DNA of 64,000 nucleotides, from the NCBI RefSeq assembly GCF_018131105.1, contig NZ_JAFCJI010000004.1, positions 156,277 to 220,276 of the forward strand, given 5' to 3'. The position numbers were made by a program, and so were the translations under genes. Every line of letters begins with the position of its first letter. Position 1 is the stretch's first letter. The stretch is from Bradyrhizobium manausense. GTDB lineage: Bacteria > Pseudomonadota > Alphaproteobacteria > Rhizobiales > Xanthobacteraceae. Of the stretch, positions 26,901-34,656 are shown piece by piece. The notes under the pieces were generated by a model. The model made no database searches, was not told the origin of the DNA, and saw only the letters and a list, made by a program, of their open reading frames with translations.

Positions 26901-27444
26901 GCTCGATCGCGCGCGCGGTCGACAGCACCCGTACGATCTCGAGACCGGCGCGCACCGAGCGCTCGGCATCGTCCTCATGCGCGGTCGGGTAGCCGAAATA
27001 GACCAGAATGCCGTCCCCGACGAAGCGGGCGGCATAGCCTTCGTAATGCTTGACCACGCGCACGCAGGTCTCGCGGAAGCTCGCGATCATGTCGCGCACG
27101 TCTTCGGGGTCGAACTGGGCGGAGAGCGCGGTGGAATCCACCATGTCACAGAACATGGTGGTGAGCTGACGCCGTTCTGCGCCGACCTCCGTGCGGGCAG
27201 GCTGTCGCGCGAGCTCAGCCGGTGCCTCCGCCGACTCGGCCGGGAACAGCGCAGCCGTCGCGCGCTGCAGCCGCTTGCGATCGCCGAGCGGCAGCCCGAG
27301 CTCGGCAAGGTCGGCCTCCGTCAGGTCACCCATGACGTCGAGATCGAGCCGGTGCTGCGCGAACAGATCGGTGTAGTGACCAAGACCGATGCCTTCGAGC
27401 CAGCGCTTCAACCCGACGTCTGTCCCCGGCTCGTTCTCCAGCAT
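23986..27444 (-). CDS. SAM domain - class III adenylate/guanylate cyclase - AAA ATPase - TPR protein
   Basis: A 1152-residue multidomain signalling protein. An N-terminal SAM-like domain (about 10-60, LKRWLEGIGLGHYTDLF) is followed by a class III nucleotide cyclase domain (about 75-265). The latter has FCDMVDST and VGDGILVYFGYP, carrying the two metal-binding aspartates, and AVGETVNLAARLQ. Next is an AAA-type ATPase domain with Walker A GEPGIGKSR and Walker B LVMVFEDLHWID, then a helical TPR-rich C-terminal half (about 650-1150). The cyclase metal residues look intact, so cAMP or cGMP synthesis is plausible. It is divergent from the NRPS and coupled to the Pcm-like gene. Confidence 0.92.
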   Translation of the reverse strand: MLENEPGTDVGLKRWLEGIGLGHYTDLFAQHRLDLDVMGDLTEADLAELGLPLGDRKRLQRATAALFPAESAEAPAELARQPARTEVGAERRQLTTMFCDMVDSTALSAQFDPEDVRDMIASFRETCVRVVKHYEGYAARFVGDGILVYFGYPTAHEDDAERSVRAGLEIVRVLSTARAIEPRGALSHAPAVRIGIATGLVVVGDLVGQGTEERDSAVGETVNLAARLQALAPPNGVVISASTQSLLKGKFDYRNLGAQTLKGISEKTQAWHVVRATRVETRFAAAMGTRLTPLVNREEEIALLMGRWEQIKGGDGQVVVKFGEPGIGKSRIIQEIFERISGDRHGQVSFQCSPYYISTAFYPFVEQLKFALGLDREDASALSLTDLETAIAAAHGDVEQVAPLFAALLSIPTGERYPPLDLSPQQQKDATTAALVNHFLGLAREMPLVMVFEDLHWIDPTSREVVDLLVDRVQNRPILAIITARSEFQPSWNAHSHITTLVLNRLSRPLRTTLVERVAGRELPKEVVEEIIVKTDGVPLFLEELTKTVLESNLLTERHGRYVLSGPWRQLAIPATLTDSLMARLDRMGPFKRIAQIGATIGREFSYETLNAVANTPAEQIEAALTHLEEAGLIMRRGHPPDALYSFKHVMIQNAAHDSLLHSERRKLHASIAQVLAEMYPEKTEREPELLAHHLTESGQSEGAASFWLKAGKQAAKSGANLEAIGHLRRGLSVVQANTRMQGADEMELELRIALGNALIAAKGYAVQEVEENYIRALELGQQLDDDEKTFAATRGLWVCHFIRADLTRAHDLSVELLKFAKRERLNEEAAQQTGYLIEAHRSIAMTMLYRGRFAAAQHHLHRCIDLYSADLHSDLMERHGTDPGVVSLSYLGYLLWFLGQPDAARQHSEQAIALAEKIRHPFSLAFALVFGAYLCQHLRDIEGTRDHANRAMIIATEHNFLHWKQQAAILRGWALAQLGEADEGISQMRFGLDEYEAMDSWLAGCWFRCLLAEAYAKVGMRDAALRALDGALATARRTGDHSYLAEVYRLQGEITLSDGNPVSVQEAEDLFGLSLETARKQGALSWELRTAVSLARLSHVSGKREHASLLLLPIVGKFNEGFLTPDLKLAMQLVHELGGDTPARPQADPVK

Positions 27445-27484
27445 GGTGATTCCACCCCGACACTCCCTCCGCCGAAGGGCTTAA

Positions 27485-27513
27485 AGGTCCCTCAACCACA
27501 GATTTTGGGACCT
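27485..27513. promoter_or_regulatory. Inverted repeat AGGTCCC-N15-GGGACCT in the cyclase-NRPS divergent gap
   Basis: AGGTCCC (27485-27491) and GGGACCT (27507-27513) form a perfect 7-bp inverted repeat with a 15-nt spacer, so the half-site centres are 22 bp, about two helical turns, apart. It sits in the 137-bp divergent region, 68 bp before the NRPS start. This spacing suits a dimeric regulator. No regulator gene lies next to it. Confidence 0.4.
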
Positions 27514-27581
27514 AAACTTCACCTCAGACTGGACGCGTTCCCTAACTCCAGCGAAGAATAGCCCAATCGGATCAAAAGGGA

Positions 27582-30500
27582 ATGGCATTGTCGGGCATTG
27601 CATCCGGAGCGGGAGAGATATCTACCGCAGACGCCAATGGCTTGGCCGATATCGGCGGCCTGCTCGCCTTTCATGCGCGAACGACCCCGGCAGCGCCTGC
27701 CCTGCTCGCGCCCGGACGTCCGCCGCTGACCTACGGCGCGCTCGGCGCCACGATCGAGCACCTGCTCCGCACGCTGCGTGGCCTCGGCATTGCACCTGCC
27801 GACCGGGTTGCTGTTGCGCTGCCACGCGGCGCCGACAGCGCGCTGGCCCTGATCGCGGTGGCGTCAAGCTGCGCTTGCGTCCCCCTCAACCCCGATCTGA
27901 CGGCGGATGAGCTGCAACGCTATTTCAGCGAGATGAAGCTGACCGCACTCGTGACGCGGGCCGACATGAACTCGCCGAGCCGTGACGTCGCCAGGGCGCT
28001 CGATATCGCGGTGATCGACTTCGTGCCCGGACCGGGAGCGGATCTCGGCGGCTGCGAATTCATCGGCCCGCCGGTCGGCCCGGCCTGCAAGAACGGCGCC
28101 GCACGCGCCGAGGATGATGCGTTCCTCCTGCTGACGTCGGGCACGGCGGCACGGCCGAAAATGGTGCCGCTGACACATCGCAATGTGTGTCTCTCCGCGC
28201 AAAATGCCGGCCGCGCATTGTCGCTCGCTGCGCAGGATCGGCTGCTCAATGCCCTGCCGCTGTTTCACGCCCATGGCCTGATTTCCGGTCTGCTGACAGC
28301 GCTCGTGGCGGGCTCGAGCGTGATTGTGACCGGCGGCTTCGACGCGCCATCCTTCTTCGGCTGGATGCGGGATCTGCAACCGACCTGGTACACCGCGGTG
28401 CCGACCATTCATCGCGCGCTGCTGACCGCCGCGGAAGCCAGCCCCGAACTCGTCCGCTCGTCGTCGCTGCGTGTGATCCGCTCGGCCTCATCCTCGCTCG
28501 CGCCCGCCATCCTCAACGGATTGGAGGCGACCTTTGGCGTGCCAGTGCTCGAGACTTACGGCATGACGGAGGCGGCATCGCAGATCGCCGCCAATCCGTC
28601 CGAATTGCGCAAGATCGGCTCGGTCGGCCGCGCCGCCGGTCCCGAGATCGCGATCATGGACGAGACCGGCCGCAAACTGGCGAGCGGCAAACGCGGCGAG
28701 ATCATGCTGCGCGGACCGAATATGAGTCGCGGCTATTATAATGACGAAGCGGCGACACAGGCCGCCTTCCGCGACGGCTGGTTCAGGACCGGCGATCTCG
28801 GCTATCTCGATGCCGACGGCTATCTCTTCATCGTCGGCCGCATCAAGGACGTCATCAACCGCGGCGGCCAGAAGGTCTCGCCGCTGGAGGTGGAGGAGGC
28901 GTTGCTGGCCCATCCGGCGGTGCTGGAGGCAGGCGTCTTCGCTGTCCCCCACACAAAGCTCGGCGAGAACGTCGCCGCCGTCGTGGTGCTGCGGGACAAT
29001 TCCGAGGCGACGTCCGACCAGTTGCGCCAGTTCGTGCGCAAACGGCTTGCCGCCTACAAGGTGCCGAGCCTGATCCGCAGCGTGACGGCGCTACCGAAAG
29101 GCGCCAGCGGCAAGGTCAAGCGCAATGCGCTGGCCGAGCTGATTTCGGCCTCCCATGATGACGACGAGACACAACTGCCGCGCAACGCCCTGGAGACCCA
29201 GCTCGCGGAGATCTGGGCCAGCCTGCTTGATTTGCCACAGGTCGGAATCGATCAGGACGTGTTTGCGCTGGGCGCGGATTCGCTCGCGGTCACGCAGATG
29301 CGCTCGCGCCTGCGCGAACGCTTCAACGTCGACTTCTCCTTTGAGCACATCTTTGATTGCACCACGGTCGGCGCCCTTGCGGCCCGGATCGAGACCACGG
29401 CGCATCGCGATGCGATGATGCCGGCGTGGCGCCCGCAGGCTTCCGAAGCAGACGCGCCGCTGTCGTTCCAGCAACAGCGGATGTATGTCCTCTCGCGGCT
29501 CGATCCGACCCGTTACAATTATAATGTCGTTGAGGTCGCGCTGCTCAAGGGCGGGGTCGACATCGCTGCGCTTCAGACGAGCCTCGCGTCAATTTGCCAG
29601 CGCCATGAAGCGCTGCGCTCGGTCTTCGTCGAACGCGAAGGCGAGCCCGTGCAACGTGTGCTTCGAAGGGCACCGCGGTTCGAGCGGATCAAGCTGAAGC
29701 CTTGCCCTGCGCAGCGACGGGCTGCGGTCGTCAGGCGCGAGGCGCTGAAGCTTGCGCAGTATCCGTTTGATCTTGCCCGCGAGCCACCGCTGAAGGTCAC
29801 ACTGCTCTCGTTCGACAAATCCAGCCATGCGCTGGTGGTCAACGTCCATCACCTCGTCACCGACGGCTGGTCGCAGCGGCTGTTTTGGGAGGCGCTCGCC
29901 GCCGGATATTCCGCCGCGCGCAAGGATGGCACGTCAGCGCTGCCCTCAACCGGCTTCCAATATCGTGACTTTGCGCGCTGGCAGCAGAACTGGGCGCAGA
30001 CGCCGGCGGCGAAGGAGCAGCTCGATTATTGGCGGACACAGCTCGACGGCATCACCACGCTGCCGCTGCGGCCCGACCGGCCGCGGCCCGACGTCTGGAG
30101 CGGTCACGGCGCCCGTCATTATTTCGAATTCTCCAAGGGCCTTTCGGCTGACATTCGCGCGCTGAGCCAGCACCAGGGCGTCACGCCCTTCATGACCCTG
30201 CTCGCGGTGTTTCAGTGCCTGTTGTTCCGCCACACCGGACATGAGGATGTCGCGACCGGCTCCCTGATCGCGAATCGCAACCAGATCGAAAGCGAGCGCC
30301 TGATCGGGCTGTTTGCCAACACACTGATCCTGCGCAACGATTTCGGCGGCGACCCAACCTTCGGCGAGATGCTGCGGCGGGTTCGCCAGGTCACCCTCGA
30401 CGCCTATCGCAACCAGGACCTTCCGATCGAAGAGGTCCTTCGTGCGTTGCAGATCGCGCGAAGGAGCGACGGCAATCCGCTGTTCCGCATCATGTTCATC

Positions 30501-33500
30501 CTCCAGAACGCTTCGATCGAGGCCGCGCGCTTCCCGGGCCTGTCGTCGCGCCGGTTGGAAATCGACCCTGAAGTCGCGCGCTTCGACATCACACTCGAAC
30601 TGGTCGAGGCCGAGGGCCGCTTCACCGGCTTCTTCGAATACGCCACTGATCTGTTCGACGCAGGCACGATCGAGGGCATGGCGGATCAGTTCAAGACGCT
30701 GCTCAAAGCGGTGATCGCCAATCCTGAGCAGCGCATCTTGCGCCTGCCACTGCTGACGGACGCGGAACGCCGCCGGTTGCTGACCAAGGGCACGACGGCC
30801 AATTTCGCGGCGCGCGGCAATCCCTGCGATCGCTTCGAGCGGCAGGCGAAGAAGACGCCGAATGCGGTAGCGATATCCGATGGAGATCAGTCCCTGAGCT
30901 ATCGCGAGCTGGCCCGCCGCAGCCAGGCTGTCGCGCGCTGGCTCACCCGCGAGGGTATCGGCGCCGAGAGCGTGGTCGCCTTGCTCGCGGCGCGTGGGCC
31001 CAACCTGCTCGCCGCGATGATTGGCGTGCAGCGCGCGGGCGCGGCCTTCCTGAACCTCGATCCCGAGCAGCCGCCGGCGCGGCTCGCGACCATCCTCGGA
31101 TCAAGCTGCGCAAGTGTTCTGCTGACGGGGCGCGCGCAATCCGCCATGGTCGACTCGCTGGTCGAACCTCTGATCGCACGCATCCGGGTGGCGGAGCTCG
31201 GGGACGCGATCGCGCTGAACTCGACCAAGCCGGCACGCCCGGCGCGGCGCACAAGCAGGAGCCTTGCCTACCTCATCTATACTTCAGGCTCTTCCGGTGC
31301 ATCGAAGGGCGTCATGATCGAGCAGCGCGGGCTGTCGAACCATCTGGCGTCGCTGATCTCCGAGCTGGGCCTCACAAGCAAAGACGTGATCGCCCAGACC
31401 GCACCGCAGAGTTTTGTGATCTCGGTCTGGCAGTTACTCGCCGGTCCCATGACGGGCGCGCGGGTCCATGTCTGTGGGCATGCAATCGTGCAGGACCCGG
31501 CGCTGCTGGCGCGCGAGATCGAACGCGAAGGCATCACTGTGCTGGAGATCGTTCCTTCGCTGCTGCGGGTGATCCTCGAACGAATGGACGAGGCCGCGAT
31601 ACAGCGCGCCTTTTCAAGACTGCGACTGCTGATCTCGACCGGTGAGCCGCTGCCGGTTGATCTCTGCCGCGCATGGTTCGCCCACTGCCCAAAGGTGCCG
31701 CTGATCAACGCCTATGGCGCCTCGGAATGTTCGGATGACGTCTCGCTGCACCGGTTGACCAAGGCACCCGACACGGTGACGACCAATGTTCCGGTCGGCG
31801 CGCCGCTGCCCAACACCCAGCTCTACGTGCTCGACCCGAATCTGGAGCCGCAGCCGATCGGCGTGGTCGGCGAGCTCTGCGTCGGCGGCGCCGGGGTCGG
31901 CCGCGGCTATGTCAACGATCCCGCACAGAGCCGGGAGCGCTTCATCCCCGATCCGTTCGCGCGCCAGGAGAGTGGCCGGCTGTACCGCACCGGCGACCTC
32001 GCTCGCCGCCGCGCCGACGGAACGATCGAATGCCTCGGCCGCGCCGACCTTCAGGTCAAGGTCCGCGGTTATCGCATCGAGCTCAAGGAGATCGAGGCAG
32101 CACTTGGCGATCACGCCAGCGTGCGCGCCGGCATCGTCGAGCCGCGCCGCGACGCCAATGGCGATGTCAGGCTGATCGCCCATGTCGTCGCCAAATCAGA
32201 CAGCCAGATCAGCGCCAGCGCGCTACGCGATTTCCTCAAGAACCGGCTGCCAGGCCATGCGATCCCTTCCGCATTCCTGTTCCTGGATCAGATCCCGCTT
32301 AACGCCCATGGCAAGCTCGATCGCTCCGCCCTGCTTGCACCTGCGCAACAAGAGGCCGCCGGGACGGAAGCCACCGTACCGGCCCGCCGCTTCACCGAAA
32401 AGGTTCTGTCCGACATCTGGATCGACCTGCTGAAGGTCGAGAGCCTCGGTGTCACCGACAATTTCTTCGACCTCGGCGGCCATTCGCTGCTGGCGGGCCA
32501 GACGATGGCGCGCGTGGCGCGTGCGCTCGGGGTCTCGCTGCCGATCAAGAGCATCTTCGAGGCGCCGACGATCGAGGAACTCGCCCGCCGGGTCGACGAG
32601 GCCGTTGCAACGAAGCCGCAAAAACCTGCAGCGGGCGTACCCCGCCTTGCCCATAACGCACCTCCCACGCTGTCGATCGCACAGGATCAGATGATGCGGA
32701 TCGAGCAGAACCTGCCCGATCTGCCGTTGTTCAACCTGCCGTTCGCCTTCCACCTCGAGGGCCGGATTGATCCGCACCTCCTGGCGCAGGCCATCGACGA
32801 CATCGTGCGCCGCCACGATTCGTTGCGGACGGCGTTCGGCTGGGATGGTGACCAGCCGATCAACCGGGTCATCGCGCCCGCCGCGCTCGGTCCGGTGCTC
32901 ACCGTCGAGACCATTGGCGACGGACGGCCCCACGACAACAAGCGACGCAAGGCGCTCGAGCTGAGGAAGATCGAACTCCTGATCGCGCAGGAGGCCTATA
33001 CCCCTGTGAACACCGCCCGGGCGCCGCTCCTGCGGGCGCGGCTGCTGCGGCTTCACGCCGAGGATCACATCCTGCTGTTGACGCTGCATCATGCCATCGC
33101 CGATGGCTGGTCGATCGGCGTGCTGTTCGAGGAATTGTCGAGCCGCTACGCGGCGCTGGCGGGCCATCCGTCAGCGCCTTTGCTGCAGGTGCCGCTCGCT
33201 TTCTCGGATGTCGCACGCTGGCAGCGCTGGTGGTGCGGCACCGATGCAGCCCGCCGTCAGACTGACGACTGGACCGAGAATTTGCGCGGCGCAACTCCCT
33301 CGTTTGACGGTGAAGCACGGCCGGGCGCGTCGACCGGCCATCATCCGCTCAGTCTCGAGCGCGACCTCGTCACCCGGCTCACGGCGTATGCGCGCCAGCA
33401 CAACGCCACGCTGTTCATGTGTCTGCTCACCGGCCTGAAGGCGCTGCTGCTGGCGCGGACCGGGCGCACCGACATTTCGGTCGCCACCGCCATGGCCAAC

Positions 33501-34010
33501 CGCGCCCAGCCGGACACCGAGCGAATCGTCGGTTCGTTCGAGAACACCGTGATCGTCCGCAGCCAAATCACGCCGGATCTGTCGTTCACGGAGGCCTTGG
33601 CCCGGGTGCGCCAAAGCGTGCTCGACGCCCATGCGCGGCAAGAGCTGCCGTTCAACATCCTGGCCGACCATCTGGAGCAGGAGGGCATCGACCCTGCGTC
33701 GCTGCTCCAGGTCTATTTCACGCTGCAGAATCCGCTGCGCCAGCCGCTCGACCTGCCTGATGTCACGGTGCAATCGATCGGAAACGTCGCGCGCGAGGGT
33801 CAGCCTGTGCTTCCCATCGACCAGACCTGGCTGTCGCTGATGCTCAAGGAGCGCCCGACCGGAATCACCGGTTCATGCAATTTCAAACGCGACCTGCTCG
33901 ACGGCGGCATGGTCGGCGCGTGGATGGACGATCTCGTCGCACTGCTGGTGGTCGCCGTTGCCCGACCCGATACCACGCTCGAGCGATTGCTCGTGCGCAA
34001 GGCGGCATGA
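27582..34010 (+). CDS. Non-ribosomal peptide synthetase, architecture ligase(A1)-T-C-A-T-C
   Basis: A 2142-residue NRPS. A1 (residues 1-520) resembles acyl-CoA ligases more than amino-acid A domains: LLLTSGTAARPK near 183, PLFHAHGLISGLL, ETYGMTEAAS near 324. T1 has GADSL with Ppant Ser567. C1 (about 620-1060) carries HHLVTDGW with His757. A2 (about 1080-1590) has YTSGSSGASKG at 1233, NAYGASE at 1376 and Lys1578 in the A10 motif. T2 has LGGHSL with Ser1635. C2 (about 1670-2130) has HHAIADGW with His1837. No thioesterase or reductase follows, so release probably occurs by the last C domain onto a free amine. No MbtH or phosphopantetheinyl transferase gene is nearby. The start is the ATG at 27582 after AAAAGGGA, with close spacing. 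Confidence 0.95.
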   Translation: MALSGIASGAGEISTADANGLADIGGLLAFHARTTPAAPALLAPGRPPLTYGALGATIEHLLRTLRGLGIAPADRVAVALPRGADSALALIAVASSCACVPLNPDLTADELQRYFSEMKLTALVTRADMNSPSRDVARALDIAVIDFVPGPGADLGGCEFIGPPVGPACKNGAARAEDDAFLLLTSGTAARPKMVPLTHRNVCLSAQNAGRALSLAAQDRLLNALPLFHAHGLISGLLTALVAGSSVIVTGGFDAPSFFGWMRDLQPTWYTAVPTIHRALLTAAEASPELVRSSSLRVIRSASSSLAPAILNGLEATFGVPVLETYGMTEAASQIAANPSELRKIGSVGRAAGPEIAIMDETGRKLASGKRGEIMLRGPNMSRGYYNDEAATQAAFRDGWFRTGDLGYLDADGYLFIVGRIKDVINRGGQKVSPLEVEEALLAHPAVLEAGVFAVPHTKLGENVAAVVVLRDNSEATSDQLRQFVRKRLAAYKVPSLIRSVTALPKGASGKVKRNALAELISASHDDDETQLPRNALETQLAEIWASLLDLPQVGIDQDVFALGADSLAVTQMRSRLRERFNVDFSFEHIFDCTTVGALAARIETTAHRDAMMPAWRPQASEADAPLSFQQQRMYVLSRLDPTRYNYNVVEVALLKGGVDIAALQTSLASICQRHEALRSVFVEREGEPVQRVLRRAPRFERIKLKPCPAQRRAAVVRREALKLAQYPFDLAREPPLKVTLLSFDKSSHALVVNVHHLVTDGWSQRLFWEALAAGYSAARKDGTSALPSTGFQYRDFARWQQNWAQTPAAKEQLDYWRTQLDGITTLPLRPDRPRPDVWSGHGARHYFEFSKGLSADIRALSQHQGVTPFMTLLAVFQCLLFRHTGHEDVATGSLIANRNQIESERLIGLFANTLILRNDFGGDPTFGEMLRRVRQVTLDAYRNQDLPIEEVLRALQIARRSDGNPLFRIMFILQNASIEAARFPGLSSRRLEIDPEVARFDITLELVEAEGRFTGFFEYATDLFDAGTIEGMADQFKTLLKAVIANPEQRILRLPLLTDAERRRLLTKGTTANFAARGNPCDRFERQAKKTPNAVAISDGDQSLSYRELARRSQAVARWLTREGIGAESVVALLAARGPNLLAAMIGVQRAGAAFLNLDPEQPPARLATILGSSCASVLLTGRAQSAMVDSLVEPLIARIRVAELGDAIALNSTKPARPARRTSRSLAYLIYTSGSSGASKGVMIEQRGLSNHLASLISELGLTSKDVIAQTAPQSFVISVWQLLAGPMTGARVHVCGHAIVQDPALLAREIEREGITVLEIVPSLLRVILERMDEAAIQRAFSRLRLLISTGEPLPVDLCRAWFAHCPKVPLINAYGASECSDDVSLHRLTKAPDTVTTNVPVGAPLPNTQLYVLDPNLEPQPIGVVGELCVGGAGVGRGYVNDPAQSRERFIPDPFARQESGRLYRTGDLARRRADGTIECLGRADLQVKVRGYRIELKEIEAALGDHASVRAGIVEPRRDANGDVRLIAHVVAKSDSQISASALRDFLKNRLPGHAIPSAFLFLDQIPLNAHGKLDRSALLAPAQQEAAGTEATVPARRFTEKVLSDIWIDLLKVESLGVTDNFFDLGGHSLLAGQTMARVARALGVSLPIKSIFEAPTIEELARRVDEAVATKPQKPAAGVPRLAHNAPPTLSIAQDQMMRIEQNLPDLPLFNLPFAFHLEGRIDPHLLAQAIDDIVRRHDSLRTAFGWDGDQPINRVIAPAALGPVLTVETIGDGRPHDNKRRKALELRKIELLIAQEAYTPVNTARAPLLRARLLRLHAEDHILLLTLHHAIADGWSIGVLFEELSSRYAALAGHPSAPLLQVPLAFSDVARWQRWWCGTDAARRQTDDWTENLRGATPSFDGEARPGASTGHHPLSLERDLVTRLTAYARQHNATLFMCLLTGLKALLLARTGRTDISVATAMANRAQPDTERIVGSFENTVIVRSQITPDLSFTEALARVRQSVLDAHARQELPFNILADHLEQEGIDPASLLQVYFTLQNPLRQPLDLPDVTVQSIGNVAREGQPVLPIDQTWLSLMLKERPTGITGSCNFKRDLLDGGMVGAWMDDLVALLVVAVARPDTTLERLLVRKAA

Positions 34011-34145
34011 AAGGCCGTCCACTCCAGGTGAACAAGATTTCACGCCAAAGCTGTGAATGAACAAGTTGCATCTTGATTATTTGGCGCCAGCGCGCAAGAT
34101 TATTCTCGCGTTTTGATTTGGACTGATTTCAACCGGGGGAGTGTT

Positions 34146-34313
34146 ATGAGTTTCATCAAATTTACCAAGGGTACCTCGCTGAGCGACAAGGACCGCAAGT
34201 CCTTGCAGAAGCTGCTGACCGACGAGAAGAAGAAGCTTCAGTCGGCACTCAAGGACGTCGACACCAGCCTTTCGATGCTGGGCGGCAAAAAGGCCAAGAA
34301 GAAGAAAAAGTAA
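34146..34313 (+). CDS. Small lysine-tailed protein (55 aa)
   Basis: The product begins MSFIKFTKGTSLSDKD and ends in a run of lysines (KKAKKKKK). The middle, residues 18-45, is charged and probably helical, with a regular E/K/L pattern. The start is marked by GGGGGAG at 34135-34141, 4 nt before the ATG. It lies 135 bp after the NRPS stop on the same strand. It resembles neither MbtH nor an acyl carrier protein. The basic tail suggests binding to nucleic acid, membrane or another acidic partner. Function is unknown; the gene is supported by its very strong ribosome-binding site. Confidence 0.6.
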   Translation: MSFIKFTKGTSLSDKDRKSLQKLLTDEKKKLQSALKDVDTSLSMLGGKKAKKKKK

Positions 34314-34443
34314 GATTTGTCGGCCGACACGCCGCGCGAATCTTCCATTTCATTTCGAAATTTGGGCCGCTCGCTTGTCGAGTTGGGGTCTCGCACAAGC
34401 TTGTCGCTGCAAACCGGCCGGCACTCGACAAGAATTTGCCCGG

Positions 34444-34656
34444 GTGGACCGCCAAGAGCGGTTCGCTCGGTTGCTTTGTGCTCGATTGATTTTTCGGTCA
34501 GGGTCGGATTTGGTCTCCGCCTTGACGCAATGGGCCGATTTGATGCCAGACGACCGCATTGAAGTGTTTATCGGACTGATCGAGAGCATCGACACGGCGG
34601 CCGGCGCCCTTCGCGCCACCCGCAACGCCTGGCCACTCCAGGAAGCGGCGGAATGA
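34444..34656 (+). CDS. Small ORF translationally coupled to the LLM monooxygenase
   Basis: The ORF ends in TGA overlapping the ATG of the flavin monooxygenase (ATGA at 34653-34656), a common sign of coupled translation. Its C-terminal part contains WADLMPDDRIEVFIGLIES, which looks like an amphipathic helix. The start is unclear: GTG at 34444 or TTG at 34510 are the better candidates, and neither has a strong ribosome-binding site. No family is recognised. It could be a small partner of the monooxygenase, or only a leader ORF. The 34314-34443 stretch before it holds no gene I can support. Confidence 0.35.
   Translation: MDRQERFARLLCARLIFRSGSDLVSALTQWADLMPDDRIEVFIGLIESIDTAAGALRATRNAWPLQEAAE

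Noticed and set aside
27582..34010. Siderophore role for the NRPS
   Set aside because: No TonB receptor, iron regulator site, hydroxamate or catechol enzyme or siderophore exporter gene is nearby.
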